A DNA stretch of 64,000 nucleotides. Source: Nostoc punctiforme NIES-2108. GTDB lineage: Bacteria > Cyanobacteriota > Cyanobacteriia > Cyanobacteriales > Nostocaceae. The stretch covers positions 159,352-223,351 of the forward strand of contig LXQE01000146.1 in NCBI GenBank assembly GCA_003326195.1. Direction: 5' to 3'. The notes under the pieces were generated by a model, which was not told where the DNA came from, did no database searches, and saw only the letters and a program-made list of their open reading frames with translations. Each line of letters begins with the position of its first letter. Position 1 is the stretch's first letter. Shown here in pieces: positions 45,372 to 54,447 of the stretch. The position numbers and the translations under genes were made by a program.

Positions 45372-46430
45372 CTAACTCTCTTTTAGCGCTGTTAGTAAGC
45401 GTTGGTTATCGGACTCTTCACGTACAGCAACCCGGAAAAAGCGATCGCCTAGTTCTTTAAAACTAAGGCAATCGCGGATTAAAATCTGGTGATACTTGAG
45501 TAATTGTTGCTGTAACTGGGAAGTAGATTCTTGGGACTCAACCAGTAAAAAGTTAGCAGCACTTGCTTGGGGTTGCAATCCTGGGATTTCAGCTAAACCC
45601 TGAAACAGTTGGTTTCGTGCAGGTGGTAGCCATGCCCAGGTTTGTTGCTGAAACTCCGTATCTTGGAGTGCTGCAATTGCCGCTACTGCCGCTAGCGTGT
45701 TTACAGGCCAAGGATCTCGCCATAGCTGCCATTTAGCTAGGCAGTCAGGATGTGCGATCGCATATCCTAATCGCAGTCCTGGGAGACTGTAAAATTTGGT
45801 CAGCGATCGCAATACTACTAAATTCGGATATTCCTGCACCACCGGAATCAGGCTTTGTTCCTCATTAGGCGGCACGAAATCCATAAATGCTTCATCCACC
45901 ACAACCAAAGCAAATTGCTCCAGGTAGGGCAAAATAGAGTCCCGTGTAAATAGTTTTCCGGTTGGGTTGTGGGGATTATTCAGCAATAGTCCTTTGTCCT
46001 TTGTCCTCTGTCCTTTGTCAAGGAATAATGACCAATGACCAGTGACTAATGACAAAGGACACTCCAGCACATTAGCGTTGTACGCTGCCAAGGTTCGGTA
46101 GTAGTCGCCAAAGGCTGGAGTGATTAAAATTGTCGCGGCTAATTGAGCTAATTCCCTACCGATTAAAGTGAGTAATTCTGCGGAGCCGTTACCCGGCAGA
46201 ATCCACTCAGACGGCAATTGATGGAAGTGACTGAGAGCTAGTCTCAGTTCACTATAGTTTGGGTCTGGATAGTGCTTAAGATTACCAATTTGGGACTTAA
46301 TAGCAGCGATCGCGCTATTTGGAGGCCCCAACGGGCTGATGCTAGCAGAAAAATCCAGAATAGCATCAGGGGGACAACCAGCCAGTGCTGCTGCCCAGGC
46401 TAAATTTCCCCCGTGTGCAGGTTGCCGCAT
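45372..46430 (-). CDS. CobD-like L-threonine-O-3-phosphate decarboxylase (PLP, aminotransferase fold)
   Basis: 352 residues. MRQPAHGGNLAWAAALAGCPPDAILDFSASISPLGPP is the start typical of the CobD group. NNPHNPTG, VVDEAFMDF, and SLTKFYSLPGLRLGYAIA (with the PLP-lysine in SLTKFY) are the class I/II aminotransferase motifs. CobD makes the aminopropanol side chain of cobalamin; a histidinol-phosphate aminotransferase is the alternative. Near residues 121-142 the sequence LSLVTGHWSLFLDKGQRTKDK is read from heptamer-type repeats (45989-46060), an in-frame capture of repeat DNA between two conserved strands. Confidence 0.82.
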   Translation of the reverse strand: MRQPAHGGNLAWAAALAGCPPDAILDFSASISPLGPPNSAIAAIKSQIGNLKHYPDPNYSELRLALSHFHQLPSEWILPGNGSAELLTLIGRELAQLAATILITPAFGDYYRTLAAYNANVLECPLSLVTGHWSLFLDKGQRTKDKGLLLNNPHNPTGKLFTRDSILPYLEQFALVVVDEAFMDFVPPNEEQSLIPVVQEYPNLVVLRSLTKFYSLPGLRLGYAIAHPDCLAKWQLWRDPWPVNTLAAVAAIAALQDTEFQQQTWAWLPPARNQLFQGLAEIPGLQPQASAANFLLVESQESTSQLQQQLLKYHQILIRDCLSFKELGDRFFRVAVREESDNQRLLTALKES

Positions 46431-46456
46431 TAAAAAAGGGTTCCCGAAGACAGAAC

Positions 46457-46741
46457 CTATGCTTTTGGGGGTGCTACCTTTTCTCTAAACAGTTTTCCTG
46501 CGGAGAAAGCAGGAACTCTTGTGGCTGGAATTTCCATTTTTTCATTTGTTTTCGGGTTACGACCTTCACGGGCTTTACGTTCCCGTGATTCAAATGAGCC
46601 AAATCCCACCAACGTTACCTTATCACCAGAGGAAACCGCTTCAATAATCGTTTCCAAAGCGGCAGTTAAGACTGCATCCGCTTGTTTCTTGGTAACACTA
46701 GCCTTTTCAGCTACGGCATCAACTAATTCACCCTTGTTCAT
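46457..46741 (-). CDS. hup: HU-family DNA-binding protein
   Basis: 94 residues. MNKGELVDAVAEKASVTKKQADAVLTAALETI gives the dimerising helices. GDKVTLVGFGSFESRERKAREGRNPKTNEKMEIPATRVPAFSAGKLFRE is the HU/IHF beta-arm signature with the Pro that kinks DNA. Nucleoid compaction protein, 94 residues as in most cyanobacteria. The tail VAPPKA is short. The leader contains the inverted repeat at 46767-46808. Confidence 0.97.
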   Translation of the reverse strand: MNKGELVDAVAEKASVTKKQADAVLTAALETIIEAVSSGDKVTLVGFGSFESRERKAREGRNPKTNEKMEIPATRVPAFSAGKLFREKVAPPKA

Positions 46742-47494
46742 ATCAAACTCCTGAAGGTTTACTTGAGATTTCAGTACGGATGCACATTAATACATTTGTA
46801 CTGAAATCTTTGCTTGCGGAAATACAAAAATCATCCTTTGGGAGTATTTTTTCTCAAAACGGCTGTACATCCCATCGGCTCGACTTTTCAATGAATCATT
46901 CTAAGGTGTTGTAGCCTGATGTGGATAGATGAAACCATTAATTTATATAGATTTCAGGATTTTTTGTAATTTTAGGTTACTTGTTTCACTAAAAACCACC
47001 ACAAAAGTAGGAAAAAATACCTAGTAAATCCCGTAATTGCCAAGAAAACAGGGGAGAGATGGTCAATGTTTGTTGGCATTCATTACCGATGTTGAAGAGT
47101 TATTGCTGAGATTAATCAATTTTTATGGAAATTGAAGGCTCAGATTCCCGATTTATCTAAAAAGTCGGAGATTTTACTCACTTTTCATCTGATGTGGAAA
47201 ATTCAATGCGAAATTTAACCCCATAGCAAGCTTCTTTAGTAGAGAAGGGGTAAAAATTAAAGTTTCTCTTTTACAAGGCTATCCATTAGTCACATCTTTC
47301 TTAACATTTGTGGTAGCGATGCCTACGGCGGTAAACTACGCTGCGACAACTTCTCCTCTGCAAGACGTTACGCGTAGCTTGCTTCGACCTAGTATGATGA
47401 CGAACACAGGCACTCAACAAACCCTTGTAAGAATAAATGCTGAAAGCCCTTGAGTATGTGGCTGTTGAATATCCGCGCCTTCATGCCGAGTGAG
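46742..47494. other. Long intergenic region upstream of hup
   Basis: No supported gene over 750 nt. Next to hup lies an inverted repeat (46767-46808). At 47313-47395 a dispersed GC-rich repeat (GTAGCGATGCCTACGGCGG, ACGCGTAGCTTGCTTCG) shares the CGTAGCTTGCTTC core with family B. The middle is AT-rich and featureless. Confidence 0.5.
46767..46808 (-). promoter_or_regulatory. 11 bp inverted repeat in the hup leader
   Basis: GATTTCAGTAC at 46767-46777 and GTACTGAAATC at 46798-46808, 20 nt apart, 26 nt upstream of the hup start. Either an operator or a 5' untranslated hairpin. Confidence 0.55.
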
Positions 47495-48136
47495 TCAATC
47501 CCTAGCAGAAATTTTTTGTTGCACCCAAGCCCGAAAAGCACGGGTAGTAGAAATTTCCCCATTCTTTTTAGCTTCTTGAATAAACCGAGGAATCTCCTTC
47601 ACCGACACAGACGCAAAAGTAGGGCTGGTTTGAACTTCTGAATATTGTCCACCTGCAAGCGTGTAAACTCTCAACACACTGCCGTTATAACGCCAAAATT
47701 CGGGGACTCCCATTGCAGCATAAAGCCTCAGCTTGTCTATTGCAGACCTGGAATATTCGACTTCCAGCACCAGATCAGGGGGCGGGTCGATGGCGAGGTC
47801 AATATTTTCTTTATCTCGAACTAGGGCTTCATTTTGAATATAGTAGCTACTATCTGGCTCGGCTCCCTTCTCTAAATCATCTCGCGTTAAAGTTAATGAA
47901 CCAGCGCGTCTAATTTCCCAGCCCAACTCTTCGCACACGACAACAACAAAACCTTCAATTACACGGTTTGAGTTCTCGTGTGGCATTTGTGGGGTCATAA
48001 TTTCTATCGTCCCATTGTCATAAGCAAATCGGGAATTATGCTCTGAACCCATTTCAGCCAGCATGGTTTTAAATGTCTGCCAGCTGATGTTTTGCAGTAA
48101 AACCCTATTTTCTGCGGATGTTTTTATTGCCACCAT
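47495..48136 (-). CDS. Uma2 (DUF820) family putative endonuclease
   Basis: 213 residues. ISWQTFKTMLAEMGSEHNSRFAYDNGTIEIMTP, then GAEPDSSYYIQ and PPPDLVLEVEYSRSAIDKLRLYAAMGVPEFWRYNG carry the PD-(D/E)xK-like core (Asp in EPDSSYYI, ExE in LVLEVEYS). Uma2 proteins exist in dozens of copies in cyanobacteria and are linked with transposon-like mobility, but the activity of this one is unknown. Monocistronic. Confidence 0.85.
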   Translation of the reverse strand: MVAIKTSAENRVLLQNISWQTFKTMLAEMGSEHNSRFAYDNGTIEIMTPQMPHENSNRVIEGFVVVVCEELGWEIRRAGSLTLTRDDLEKGAEPDSSYYIQNEALVRDKENIDLAIDPPPDLVLEVEYSRSAIDKLRLYAAMGVPEFWRYNGSVLRVYTLAGGQYSEVQTSPTFASVSVKEIPRFIQEAKKNGEISTTRAFRAWVQQKISARD

Positions 48137-48269
48137 AATTCAATTCTTTGCAACAAACCTTTTCCAGTACTGTATCCCTTAATATTACTGTTAAGAGAAT
48201 GTTTGAAAAGTATGGGGCGAATAGAATTCGCTACTACACAAAACTTAGTCCACGGAGGTGGACTAATAC

Positions 48270-48350
48270 AAAATCAAGGCTTTTTAACCTGCGGAGGCAG
48301 GTTTTGTCTGTATAGCCGCGACTTCTAGTCGCCCGGTGAGTAATAAATTA
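48270..48350. repeat. Dispersed GC-rich repeat upstream of the Uma2 gene
   Basis: AACTTAGTCCACGGAGGTGG, ACCTGCGGAGGCAGGTTTTG and GTATAGCCGCGACTTCTAGT in order. Each block contains a short palindrome (GTCCACggagGTGGAC, ACCTGCggagGCAGGT, GCGACttctaGTCGC). I recall this combined unit as common in Nostoc genomes. Confidence 0.75.
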
Positions 48351-48382
48351 GACTTTTCAAACAACCTCTAAGAAATAGTAAT

Positions 48383-48787
48383 TCAATCAAAAATAGAAAC
48401 TACATTAATACTAGTTACTCGATGCATGGGCTTTGTTCTTTTCTCGGTTGTGACTAATTCCTCTGCACCAACTGACAAGGCCGCAGCTACATGAAGCGCG
48501 TCCCTAGCTGCTAAACCATACTGAGAAGCAATTTGGTAAGCCTCCTCAACAATATGAGTCAAATCACTCGCCCAGTAGGTAACATCACTAAAAAACTCTT
48601 CATAGAATTGAGCTTCTTCGGTTTGCTTGTTAAAAACCGCTTTTGGACTTACCTCGAATTTTACAAACTCACTACAAGCAAATTCCCGTTGGGAATCTCC
48701 TAATATTTCAAGGGCTTTATCGGCAATTCTACCAACACCATCTGTTGCGCTGATTAATACTCCTGAATCAATATAAGTTATTTTCAT
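48383..48787 (-). CDS. PIN-domain toxin (VapC-like)
   Basis: 134 residues. Acidic residues of the PIN nuclease are in place: Asp in TYIDSGVLI, Glu in SEFVKFEVSP, Asp in AARDALHVAAAL and an acidic residue in LVTTEKRTKP. Mg-dependent RNase; VapC toxins cut tRNA or rRNA. The stop of the antitoxin and this ATG overlap by 4 nt (48784-48787). Confidence 0.85.
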   Translation of the reverse strand: MKITYIDSGVLISATDGVGRIADKALEILGDSQREFACSEFVKFEVSPKAVFNKQTEEAQFYEEFFSDVTYWASDLTHIVEEAYQIASQYGLAARDALHVAAALSVGAEELVTTEKRTKPMHRVTSINVVSIFD

Positions 48788-49026
48788 TCTTCTCTACCCT
48801 GTAGCCCACCTCTGCGACTGGCGAGTTCTTTTTCGATTTCATCTTCATCTAATAAATGTTTACCAGAAGCAACAATCCTAGTGCGAATTTGCTGCAAACG
48901 TTCTCCCAATGGGACTTTATTTGCAGAGTTTTTCAAACCAAGAAATTCAACAAAATCTAAAATTTCCTCTTGTTTTTCTTGTGGAAGAGAACGCCACTTT
49001 GTTAATAACTCTTGTTCTGAACTCAT
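48784..49026 (-). CDS. Antitoxin of PIN-domain pair (DUF2281-like)
   Basis: 80 residues. LLTKWRSLPQEKQEEILDFVEFLGLK is the helical DUF2281-type motif common in cyanobacterial antitoxins. The charged C-terminus (LLDEDEIEKELASRRGG) probably wraps the toxin. First gene of the pair. The pilQ terminator lies just upstream. Confidence 0.8.
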   Translation of the reverse strand: MSSEQELLTKWRSLPQEKQEEILDFVEFLGLKNSANKVPLGERLQQIRTRIVASGKHLLDEDEIEKELASRRGGLQGREE

Positions 49027-49110
49027 TAGTATTTACCCACTACTGCTACTTCTATTGTGATTGGGTATTTTTATTGTAGAATGACATTTAAGCTTAAACC
49101 TACTCGTAAA

Positions 49111-49148
49111 AAAGAAGATCCCCAACTTCTTTAAGAAGTTGGGGATCT
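49111..49148 (-). terminator. Intrinsic terminator of the pilMNOQ transcript
   Basis: AGATCCCCAACTTC pairs with GAAGTTGGGGATCT across TTTAA, a 14 bp stem. On the minus strand the hairpin runs into TTCTTTTTTAC, a good U-tract. It lies 42 nt after the pilQ stop codon. Confidence 0.88.
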
Positions 49149-49189
49149 GAGCCTTTAGCAGAGGTGATTCACCTACTGATTATCTTTAA

Positions 49190-51367
49190 TTACCTGCCAG
49201 GACTCTTCAACCCACGACGCTCAAGGATTTGCCGCACTTCAGGGCTAGGGGCATAGTTATAGCCGTAGGAGGAGTTCTCAGAGTCGTCCATAATCTGAGG
49301 TGTGAGCAACACAATTACCTCTTGACGCTGGTTCTGTCGGTTTGTACTTCTAAATAGCGAACCAATCAGTGGAAGATCGCCTAAGATAGGAATTTTGGAG
49401 ACAGCTGTCCGATCTTGGTCTTGAATTATACCACTCAGAATTAGTGTTTGACCATCTCGTAAGCGAATTAAGCCAGAAGTAAGAGAGCGCTCAGACACTA
49501 AAATGATTTGTCCATTTCCTGTATTTTCTGAGCCAGAAGGAGCGCTGACAGTAGGAGCAACCGATAAAGACACGAACCCATTATCGTCAATCCGCTCAAT
49601 TTTTACACTCAAGGTTAAGCCAACTTTTTGTTTCTCAATTGTTTTTTCTGTTCTAGAACCACCAGAAGTATCCGTTGTTTCGAGGGTTATATTTCCCACT
49701 ACTTCTTGAGTCAGATTCACCAGAGCTTGCTGACCTTCTTGGACAATTAAGGTTGGGTCGGTCAAAATCTTAGCATTGCCATTTGTAATCTGAGCCTTCA
49801 AACTAGCGAGAAGACTTTTGGTAAACCGATATGGTGATGCAATAGTGCTAGCAACATTATTGATAATCGGTGTACTAGTCAAGCTATTTCTTGATTCATC
49901 ACTAGTAGCTGGTCTAGCACCGCCAAAATTCAGAGAGGCGACACCACCATCATTGCTAAAGTAGTTGTTACCAACCCCAAAAGAAAAGCTAGTGTTGTAG
50001 TCCTGAATATTCAAGAGGTTGACATCAATAATCTTGACGTTGACTGCCACTTGACGACGGCGGATATCAAGCTGAGTTAGTTGAGCCATCGCAATCTCAA
50101 TGAGTCTAGGAGGGCCAATTAGGGTTAGGGAATTGGTGCGCTCGTCTCCTAATGCCTGTAAACCTCTTAGTAATGGACTAGAGTCTTTAAAATCAACGCG
50201 TAGAGGTTGAACTTGGGTTTCTGTAGTCGTCTGAGTTTGGGTGATGGGAGTAGCCGCATTACCCACAGCCACAGCACTAACGCTAGTAACTTGTCGTTCG
50301 CGGCTGACGGCACTTTCTGCTCCCAAAGCGACCAAAAAATTCAGGGCGACTCCTACCGTTACCTGATTGAGTCGCATACTACGCATAACCATATCACGGG
50401 TCGCATTAGGTAGTTTGGCTCCGACAAAAACTGTACGACCACTACGGTTAGCTTCTAAACCACTCAGGCGCAAAACGTAGTTAAATACATCTTGCACTGG
50501 CTCATTTTCTATATCTAAAGAAATAGTTTGAGAAACTGCTGGTGCATTAGCACCGCCACCTGCCTGAACTCCACCACCTTGCTCACCTCCGACGTAAGCT
50601 AAGTTCAAACCAGCAGCACGAGCAAGCAATGATAAAACCTCACGTACTGGGGCATCTCGCAGTACTAGACGAGGTACACGTTCCTGAGTTGCTAAATCAA
50701 CGGTGCTAGGAGAAGCATCGGTAGCGGAAATAGCAATATCTCCCACTGGTGGGGCGACGGCTCTAGGTAAGAACGGTGGAGCCTGACTCAGAGGTTGACC
50801 TGGCCCAGCAGCTTGTGCAGGTTGTCCGTCAATGGTGACTTCCGGGTTAGGAACGAGAACACCCGGATTTTGACCAGGTTGGGCTGGAGTAGTAACGGGT
50901 GGTGCTGTTGATATTGGGGCTGTTGGTGCTGTTGGCGTTGGTGCTGATGCTGTAGTGCCTGTTGAAGGGCTAAAGCTGAGTGTAATTCCATTTGGCGATC
51001 GCATCACAGGTTGACTGCCAGGTGCATCGTTGCTGCCAGTTACTGTCACCCGAACACTATTAGCATCAAGCTGACTAACCTCAACAGAGGCAATTCCTGA
51101 TGCTGGGTTATCTTGACGAAAACTATTACCTTGTGGTAATCGTAATTGAGTGTTGATAACATCAGCGACTAAAGCCTTGCCTCTTTTTGTAGTGAAAACT
51201 TGGGGGCGCGACCCAGAAGAAGTTTTCAAAGCAACGCTAATTCCACCATTAACAGGATTTAACTTGACATCAGTAACTTGACTAATTTGTGCCCAAACTG
51301 GTTGAGCCGCCAAAAATACAAAAGCGGCAGTACCTAAAATAAAACTATTACCGTGAAGCTGTTTCAC
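49190..51367 (-). CDS. pilQ: Type IV pilus secretin PilQ
   Basis: 725 residues. Signal peptide (FILGTAAFVFLAAQPVWA). An AMIN domain (28-135, VTDVKLNPVNGGISVALKT) anchors to peptidoglycan. A Pro/Thr/Gln-rich linker (137-200) follows, then a small N-domain (RLVLRDAPVREVLSLLARAAGLNLAYVGG) and the secretin core with VNVKIIDVN and the C-terminal RSLTSGLIRLRDGQTLILSGIIQDQDR and IPILGDLPLIGSLFRS. It forms the outer-membrane gate for the pilus used in motility and DNA uptake. Last gene of pilMNOQ, 276 nt after pilO. Confidence 0.95.
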   Translation of the reverse strand: MKQLHGNSFILGTAAFVFLAAQPVWAQISQVTDVKLNPVNGGISVALKTSSGSRPQVFTTKRGKALVADVINTQLRLPQGNSFRQDNPASGIASVEVSQLDANSVRVTVTGSNDAPGSQPVMRSPNGITLSFSPSTGTTASAPTPTAPTAPISTAPPVTTPAQPGQNPGVLVPNPEVTIDGQPAQAAGPGQPLSQAPPFLPRAVAPPVGDIAISATDASPSTVDLATQERVPRLVLRDAPVREVLSLLARAAGLNLAYVGGEQGGGVQAGGGANAPAVSQTISLDIENEPVQDVFNYVLRLSGLEANRSGRTVFVGAKLPNATRDMVMRSMRLNQVTVGVALNFLVALGAESAVSRERQVTSVSAVAVGNAATPITQTQTTTETQVQPLRVDFKDSSPLLRGLQALGDERTNSLTLIGPPRLIEIAMAQLTQLDIRRRQVAVNVKIIDVNLLNIQDYNTSFSFGVGNNYFSNDGGVASLNFGGARPATSDESRNSLTSTPIINNVASTIASPYRFTKSLLASLKAQITNGNAKILTDPTLIVQEGQQALVNLTQEVVGNITLETTDTSGGSRTEKTIEKQKVGLTLSVKIERIDDNGFVSLSVAPTVSAPSGSENTGNGQIILVSERSLTSGLIRLRDGQTLILSGIIQDQDRTAVSKIPILGDLPLIGSLFRSTNRQNQRQEVIVLLTPQIMDDSENSSYGYNYAPSPEVRQILERRGLKSPGR

Positions 51368-51414
51368 AGTTCATTCCTCACCTTATAAAACCCTGTTTAC
51401 ATACAATTTTGATT

Positions 51415-51625
51415 AGGCGGTTAGAAACCGCACGCCAATTGCTTATGGGGAAACCCCACTGGCGCTAGCTTCTTCCTGTGGGAGAAGACTGCGCTTTGAC
51501 TACACGAGACTTTACCCACCTACCCTGCAAGAACGCCAACGGCGAACGTGAGTTTCAAAACCCTCAATTATTTCCTTAGTCTGCGGGAAGGTTTGTCTAC
51601 GCTTGTGTAGCCGCCAATTCTATTC
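51415..51625. repeat. Palindromic repeat cluster between pilO and pilQ
   Basis: GGTTAGAAACC, GGGGAAACCCC, CTTCCTGTGGGAAG and CTACGCTTGTGTAG-type palindromes follow one another in the gap. They may weaken transcription into pilQ or stabilise mRNA ends. Confidence 0.6.
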
Positions 51626-51643
51626 GTCCTAGCTCTAATTTGA

Positions 51644-52411
51644 CTACTTTTTCGGGGCAGCTGTAGCTGCTGCTGCGGCTATTTCTTCTGGACTAAGTGG
51701 CATCAATACCTGTAACTGGAATGATGTATTAATCGCTGCTGGGCCTACCTGCATCGGCGTTTTATCTAATGGGGATCTTGACTCTGCTGGAGCCAAAGTT
51801 GCTTGATAATCTTTAACTATTAACAAAGGCTGTAACCGCTCAATGTTACGAATTATCGATTGTGTTTGTTCATAAGTTGCTGTAATCTCAGCGCTGATAG
51901 TACTGCGTTGCAACTTGCCGTTAACCCCTAGTCCTAGACTTCCATCGGTAATCGGTTCTGGTTTTTGGGAAATTGGCACATATCTCTTCAGTTTGGCTCT
52001 TACTGCATTAATAGAAGTTGCACTATTGCCAGACTCAATTAAGCGGTTCAAATCCAACAGTAATGTATCTAAGGTTTTTTCGTTAGCAAATAAACTTAAA
52101 ACCTGAACTTTTTGCTGCTTTGCCTGTGCTAGTTCGTCTTTAACTTTGTCAATCTGTTTGATATTGGCTTTTTTTTGCTCAATTTGCCCTTGCAGTTCAG
52201 TGCTTTTGGCTTGCTGCTGCTGATAGCTTTCCCAAGCTGGCATCAGCAGGTTTAACAATATATAACCGGCTCCCGCTAAACCAATTACCCCCACCAAGAT
52301 CCCAATAATTTTTGGTGTGAAAGCAATACCAAATACCACAGGTGCGGCTGACGTAGCCTGATCGAATTCCCCACCTTGTTCGGCAAAATTTAAATCATCA
52401 CTCAGCGTCAT
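51644..52411 (-). CDS. pilO: Type IV pilus inner-membrane protein PilO
   Basis: 255 residues. One membrane helix (IIGILVGVIGLAGAGYILLNLLMP, about 34-57) followed by a coiled coil (SYQQQQAKSTELQGQIEQKKANIKQIDKVKDELAQAK) and a ferredoxin-like periplasmic domain, the PilO layout. Overlaps pilN by 4 nt. Pairs with PilN to couple PilM to the secretin. Confidence 0.92.
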   Translation of the reverse strand: MTLSDDLNFAEQGGEFDQATSAAPVVFGIAFTPKIIGILVGVIGLAGAGYILLNLLMPAWESYQQQQAKSTELQGQIEQKKANIKQIDKVKDELAQAKQQKVQVLSLFANEKTLDTLLLDLNRLIESGNSATSINAVRAKLKRYVPISQKPEPITDGSLGLGVNGKLQRSTISAEITATYEQTQSIIRNIERLQPLLIVKDYQATLAPAESRSPLDKTPMQVGPAAINTSFQLQVLMPLSPEEIAAAAATAAPKK

Positions 52412-53184
52412 TTTGAAATGACTCCTGTTTGTTGCATATTACGAATTCGAGTTACTAACCCCACTGTGCCTTTTTTTTCTAACTCTCGAATTAATTCCGA
52501 CGCTGGAACGTCATTCATGCTCGATTGAATAGTGTATTTAACTACTTGAGGTGGCTTAATTATTACATCAGTAGAAGATTGACTCGCACTTGGTGTTAAG
52601 GGAGCATCTACTAACGTTGCTGTGAGAATTCTGGTTTCTGTGGGCTTTAAAAACTGAGACTGTTGTAAACTCAATAAGAAATCATTGACATCATTAAAAG
52701 AACGAGCCAATCCGTTAATTTCTAATCCCCCTGCGGGATTATTTGGTGGCTGACCTGCCGCTACCGCAATAGGTGGGATTTGCTTGATGTTCTCGATTTG
52801 TACTGCGCTTGGAATGCGATCGCGCAAATCTTGCAGCATTGCTGACCAAGGACGAATCTGGTCAAATACAGTTACTAAAGCTTGGGTTTCCCCTTTAATT
52901 GCGTTTGTCTCGGCTTTGATTTTGTTAATATTTCCTATTTCTGTATCTAACCTCTTGCTTTCTTGGTCTAGTTGTGCAATCTGACCATCTAATTCAACAA
53001 TCTTTCCTTGCAGCAACCACCAAGCAGTTCCCAATAAAGCTGGAAGACCTATACCTACTGCAACTCCCACATACAGTAGTGTCAAATCCCCCGTGGGAAA
53101 TTTTAGGGCTATTCCTCCTTGTCTCTCTGGCTTTTTCTGGTATGCTGGACGGTCTTTAAGAAAGTTAACATCTAGGCTATACAT
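52408..53184 (-). CDS. pilN: Type IV pilus inner-membrane protein PilN
   Basis: 258 residues. Short cytosolic N-terminus beginning MYSLDVNFLKDRP (the usual INLL-type PilM-binding site is altered to VNFL), one membrane helix (about 33-55) and a coiled coil (ELDGQIAQLDQESKRLDTEIGNI) before the periplasmic domain. 4 nt after pilM, overlapping pilO. Confidence 0.92.
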   Translation of the reverse strand: MYSLDVNFLKDRPAYQKKPERQGGIALKFPTGDLTLLYVGVAVGIGLPALLGTAWWLLQGKIVELDGQIAQLDQESKRLDTEIGNINKIKAETNAIKGETQALVTVFDQIRPWSAMLQDLRDRIPSAVQIENIKQIPPIAVAAGQPPNNPAGGLEINGLARSFNDVNDFLLSLQQSQFLKPTETRILTATLVDAPLTPSASQSSTDVIIKPPQVVKYTIQSSMNDVPASELIRELEKKGTVGLVTRIRNMQQTGVISK

Positions 53185-53188
53185 TTTA

Positions 53189-54295
53189 TTACACCTCCCG
53201 CATTCCCAGACCGAGTACGATCGCCAAGCCAGAGCGTTGTACCTGTGGATATTTATCAGTGTCCACTTCCAAAGATAAAGACCCGATTGGATCTATTTGG
53301 GTAGTTGGCAAGCTCAATCGTTGAGTAAAAAATTCGTCTAGCTGTTGAAGTCCACCTCCTGGCCCAGCTAATAAAATCTGCGCTACCTCCAAATTTTCAC
53401 TTTGATTCAGGTAAAAATCGATGGAACGGCGCAGTTCATCCGTCAGTTCTCCCAAGACTCTCAAGATGGCAGCCATACCAGGATCGAGTTCGGTAACGCC
53501 AGTTTTTCCGCCGTCTATGGGAGTTGCAGGAATAACCATTCCGTGTAACAGTTCCATATCTCGTGAAGTAGGTAAGCTCATTGCCCTAGCTAAGGCAGTT
53601 TGCATTTGATAAGTCCCGATTGGGACTGTGCGCGAAAATTGCGGTACTCCGTTAACGATGATGGCGATTTCTGTACTGTCGAACTCGATATCAACTAGTA
53701 CTGCTGCTTCTTGCGGCCCAAATTGTCGCAGTTGTTCGCGAATAGTCCGAATCAGAGCAAAACTGTTAATTTCTAAAACATCAATTTGTAATCCTGCCTG
53801 CTCGAATGTACTTATATAGGTATCCGTGATCTCCTTGCGAGTGGCAACTAGGAGTACATGTACTTTTTCAATGCCATCTTCATCTACAAAATACCCAAGT
53901 TTCTGATAATCTACATCAGCCTCTTCACGAGGATAAGGTAAATACAAACCTGCTTCATGGTTCAGCACCATTTCTCGCAGTTCTTTATCATCTAACTCTG
54001 CTGGCACTGGTATAATCCGAACGATAGAATCTCGTCCTGGTACACCAGTAGCAACATGAGAAGTTTTGATTTTGCTTTCAGCTAGCGCTTGCTGGATTAA
54101 TTGCGCCATTGCTGGAGGGTCGCTGATTTGACCATCGATAACTATCCCTTGTGGAACTGCTACCGATGTATAGATTTCTAGTTTCAAGCCTTGACCCTGC
54201 TTGCGTAGCTGAACAACATTCACCCGTTCGGGAGCAAGTTCAATGCCTACCCCTTTTTTCGATTTGCCAAACAGACTATTGAAGCTTTTTACCAC
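53189..54295 (-). CDS. pilM: Type IV pilus actin-like protein PilM
   Basis: 368 residues. GIELAPERVNVVQL is the first phosphate-binding strand, AVLVDIEFDSTEIAIIVNG the second, and ILLAGPGGGLQQLDEFF the adenosine-binding part of the actin/FtsA fold. Cytosolic; binds the N-terminus of PilN. First gene of the operon. The 150 nt gap to the divergent sugar-binding gene should hold the promoter. Confidence 0.95.
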   Translation of the reverse strand: MVKSFNSLFGKSKKGVGIELAPERVNVVQLRKQGQGLKLEIYTSVAVPQGIVIDGQISDPPAMAQLIQQALAESKIKTSHVATGVPGRDSIVRIIPVPAELDDKELREMVLNHEAGLYLPYPREEADVDYQKLGYFVDEDGIEKVHVLLVATRKEITDTYISTFEQAGLQIDVLEINSFALIRTIREQLRQFGPQEAAVLVDIEFDSTEIAIIVNGVPQFSRTVPIGTYQMQTALARAMSLPTSRDMELLHGMVIPATPIDGGKTGVTELDPGMAAILRVLGELTDELRRSIDFYLNQSENLEVAQILLAGPGGGLQQLDEFFTQRLSLPTTQIDPIGSLSLEVDTDKYPQVQRSGLAIVLGLGMREV

Positions 54296-54447
54296 AGTTG
54301 TGCCCGCTGGACTGCTAAATTGAAAATTTAAATTTGTTGCAGTAAAGGCGTTATATATTACGTCTTTACGGGTAATTTATTTAACCTATAGTCTCAACAA
54401 TTCTGTCTAAGCTTTTCACACTGATCAAGCGTAAAAATACTGGGAAA

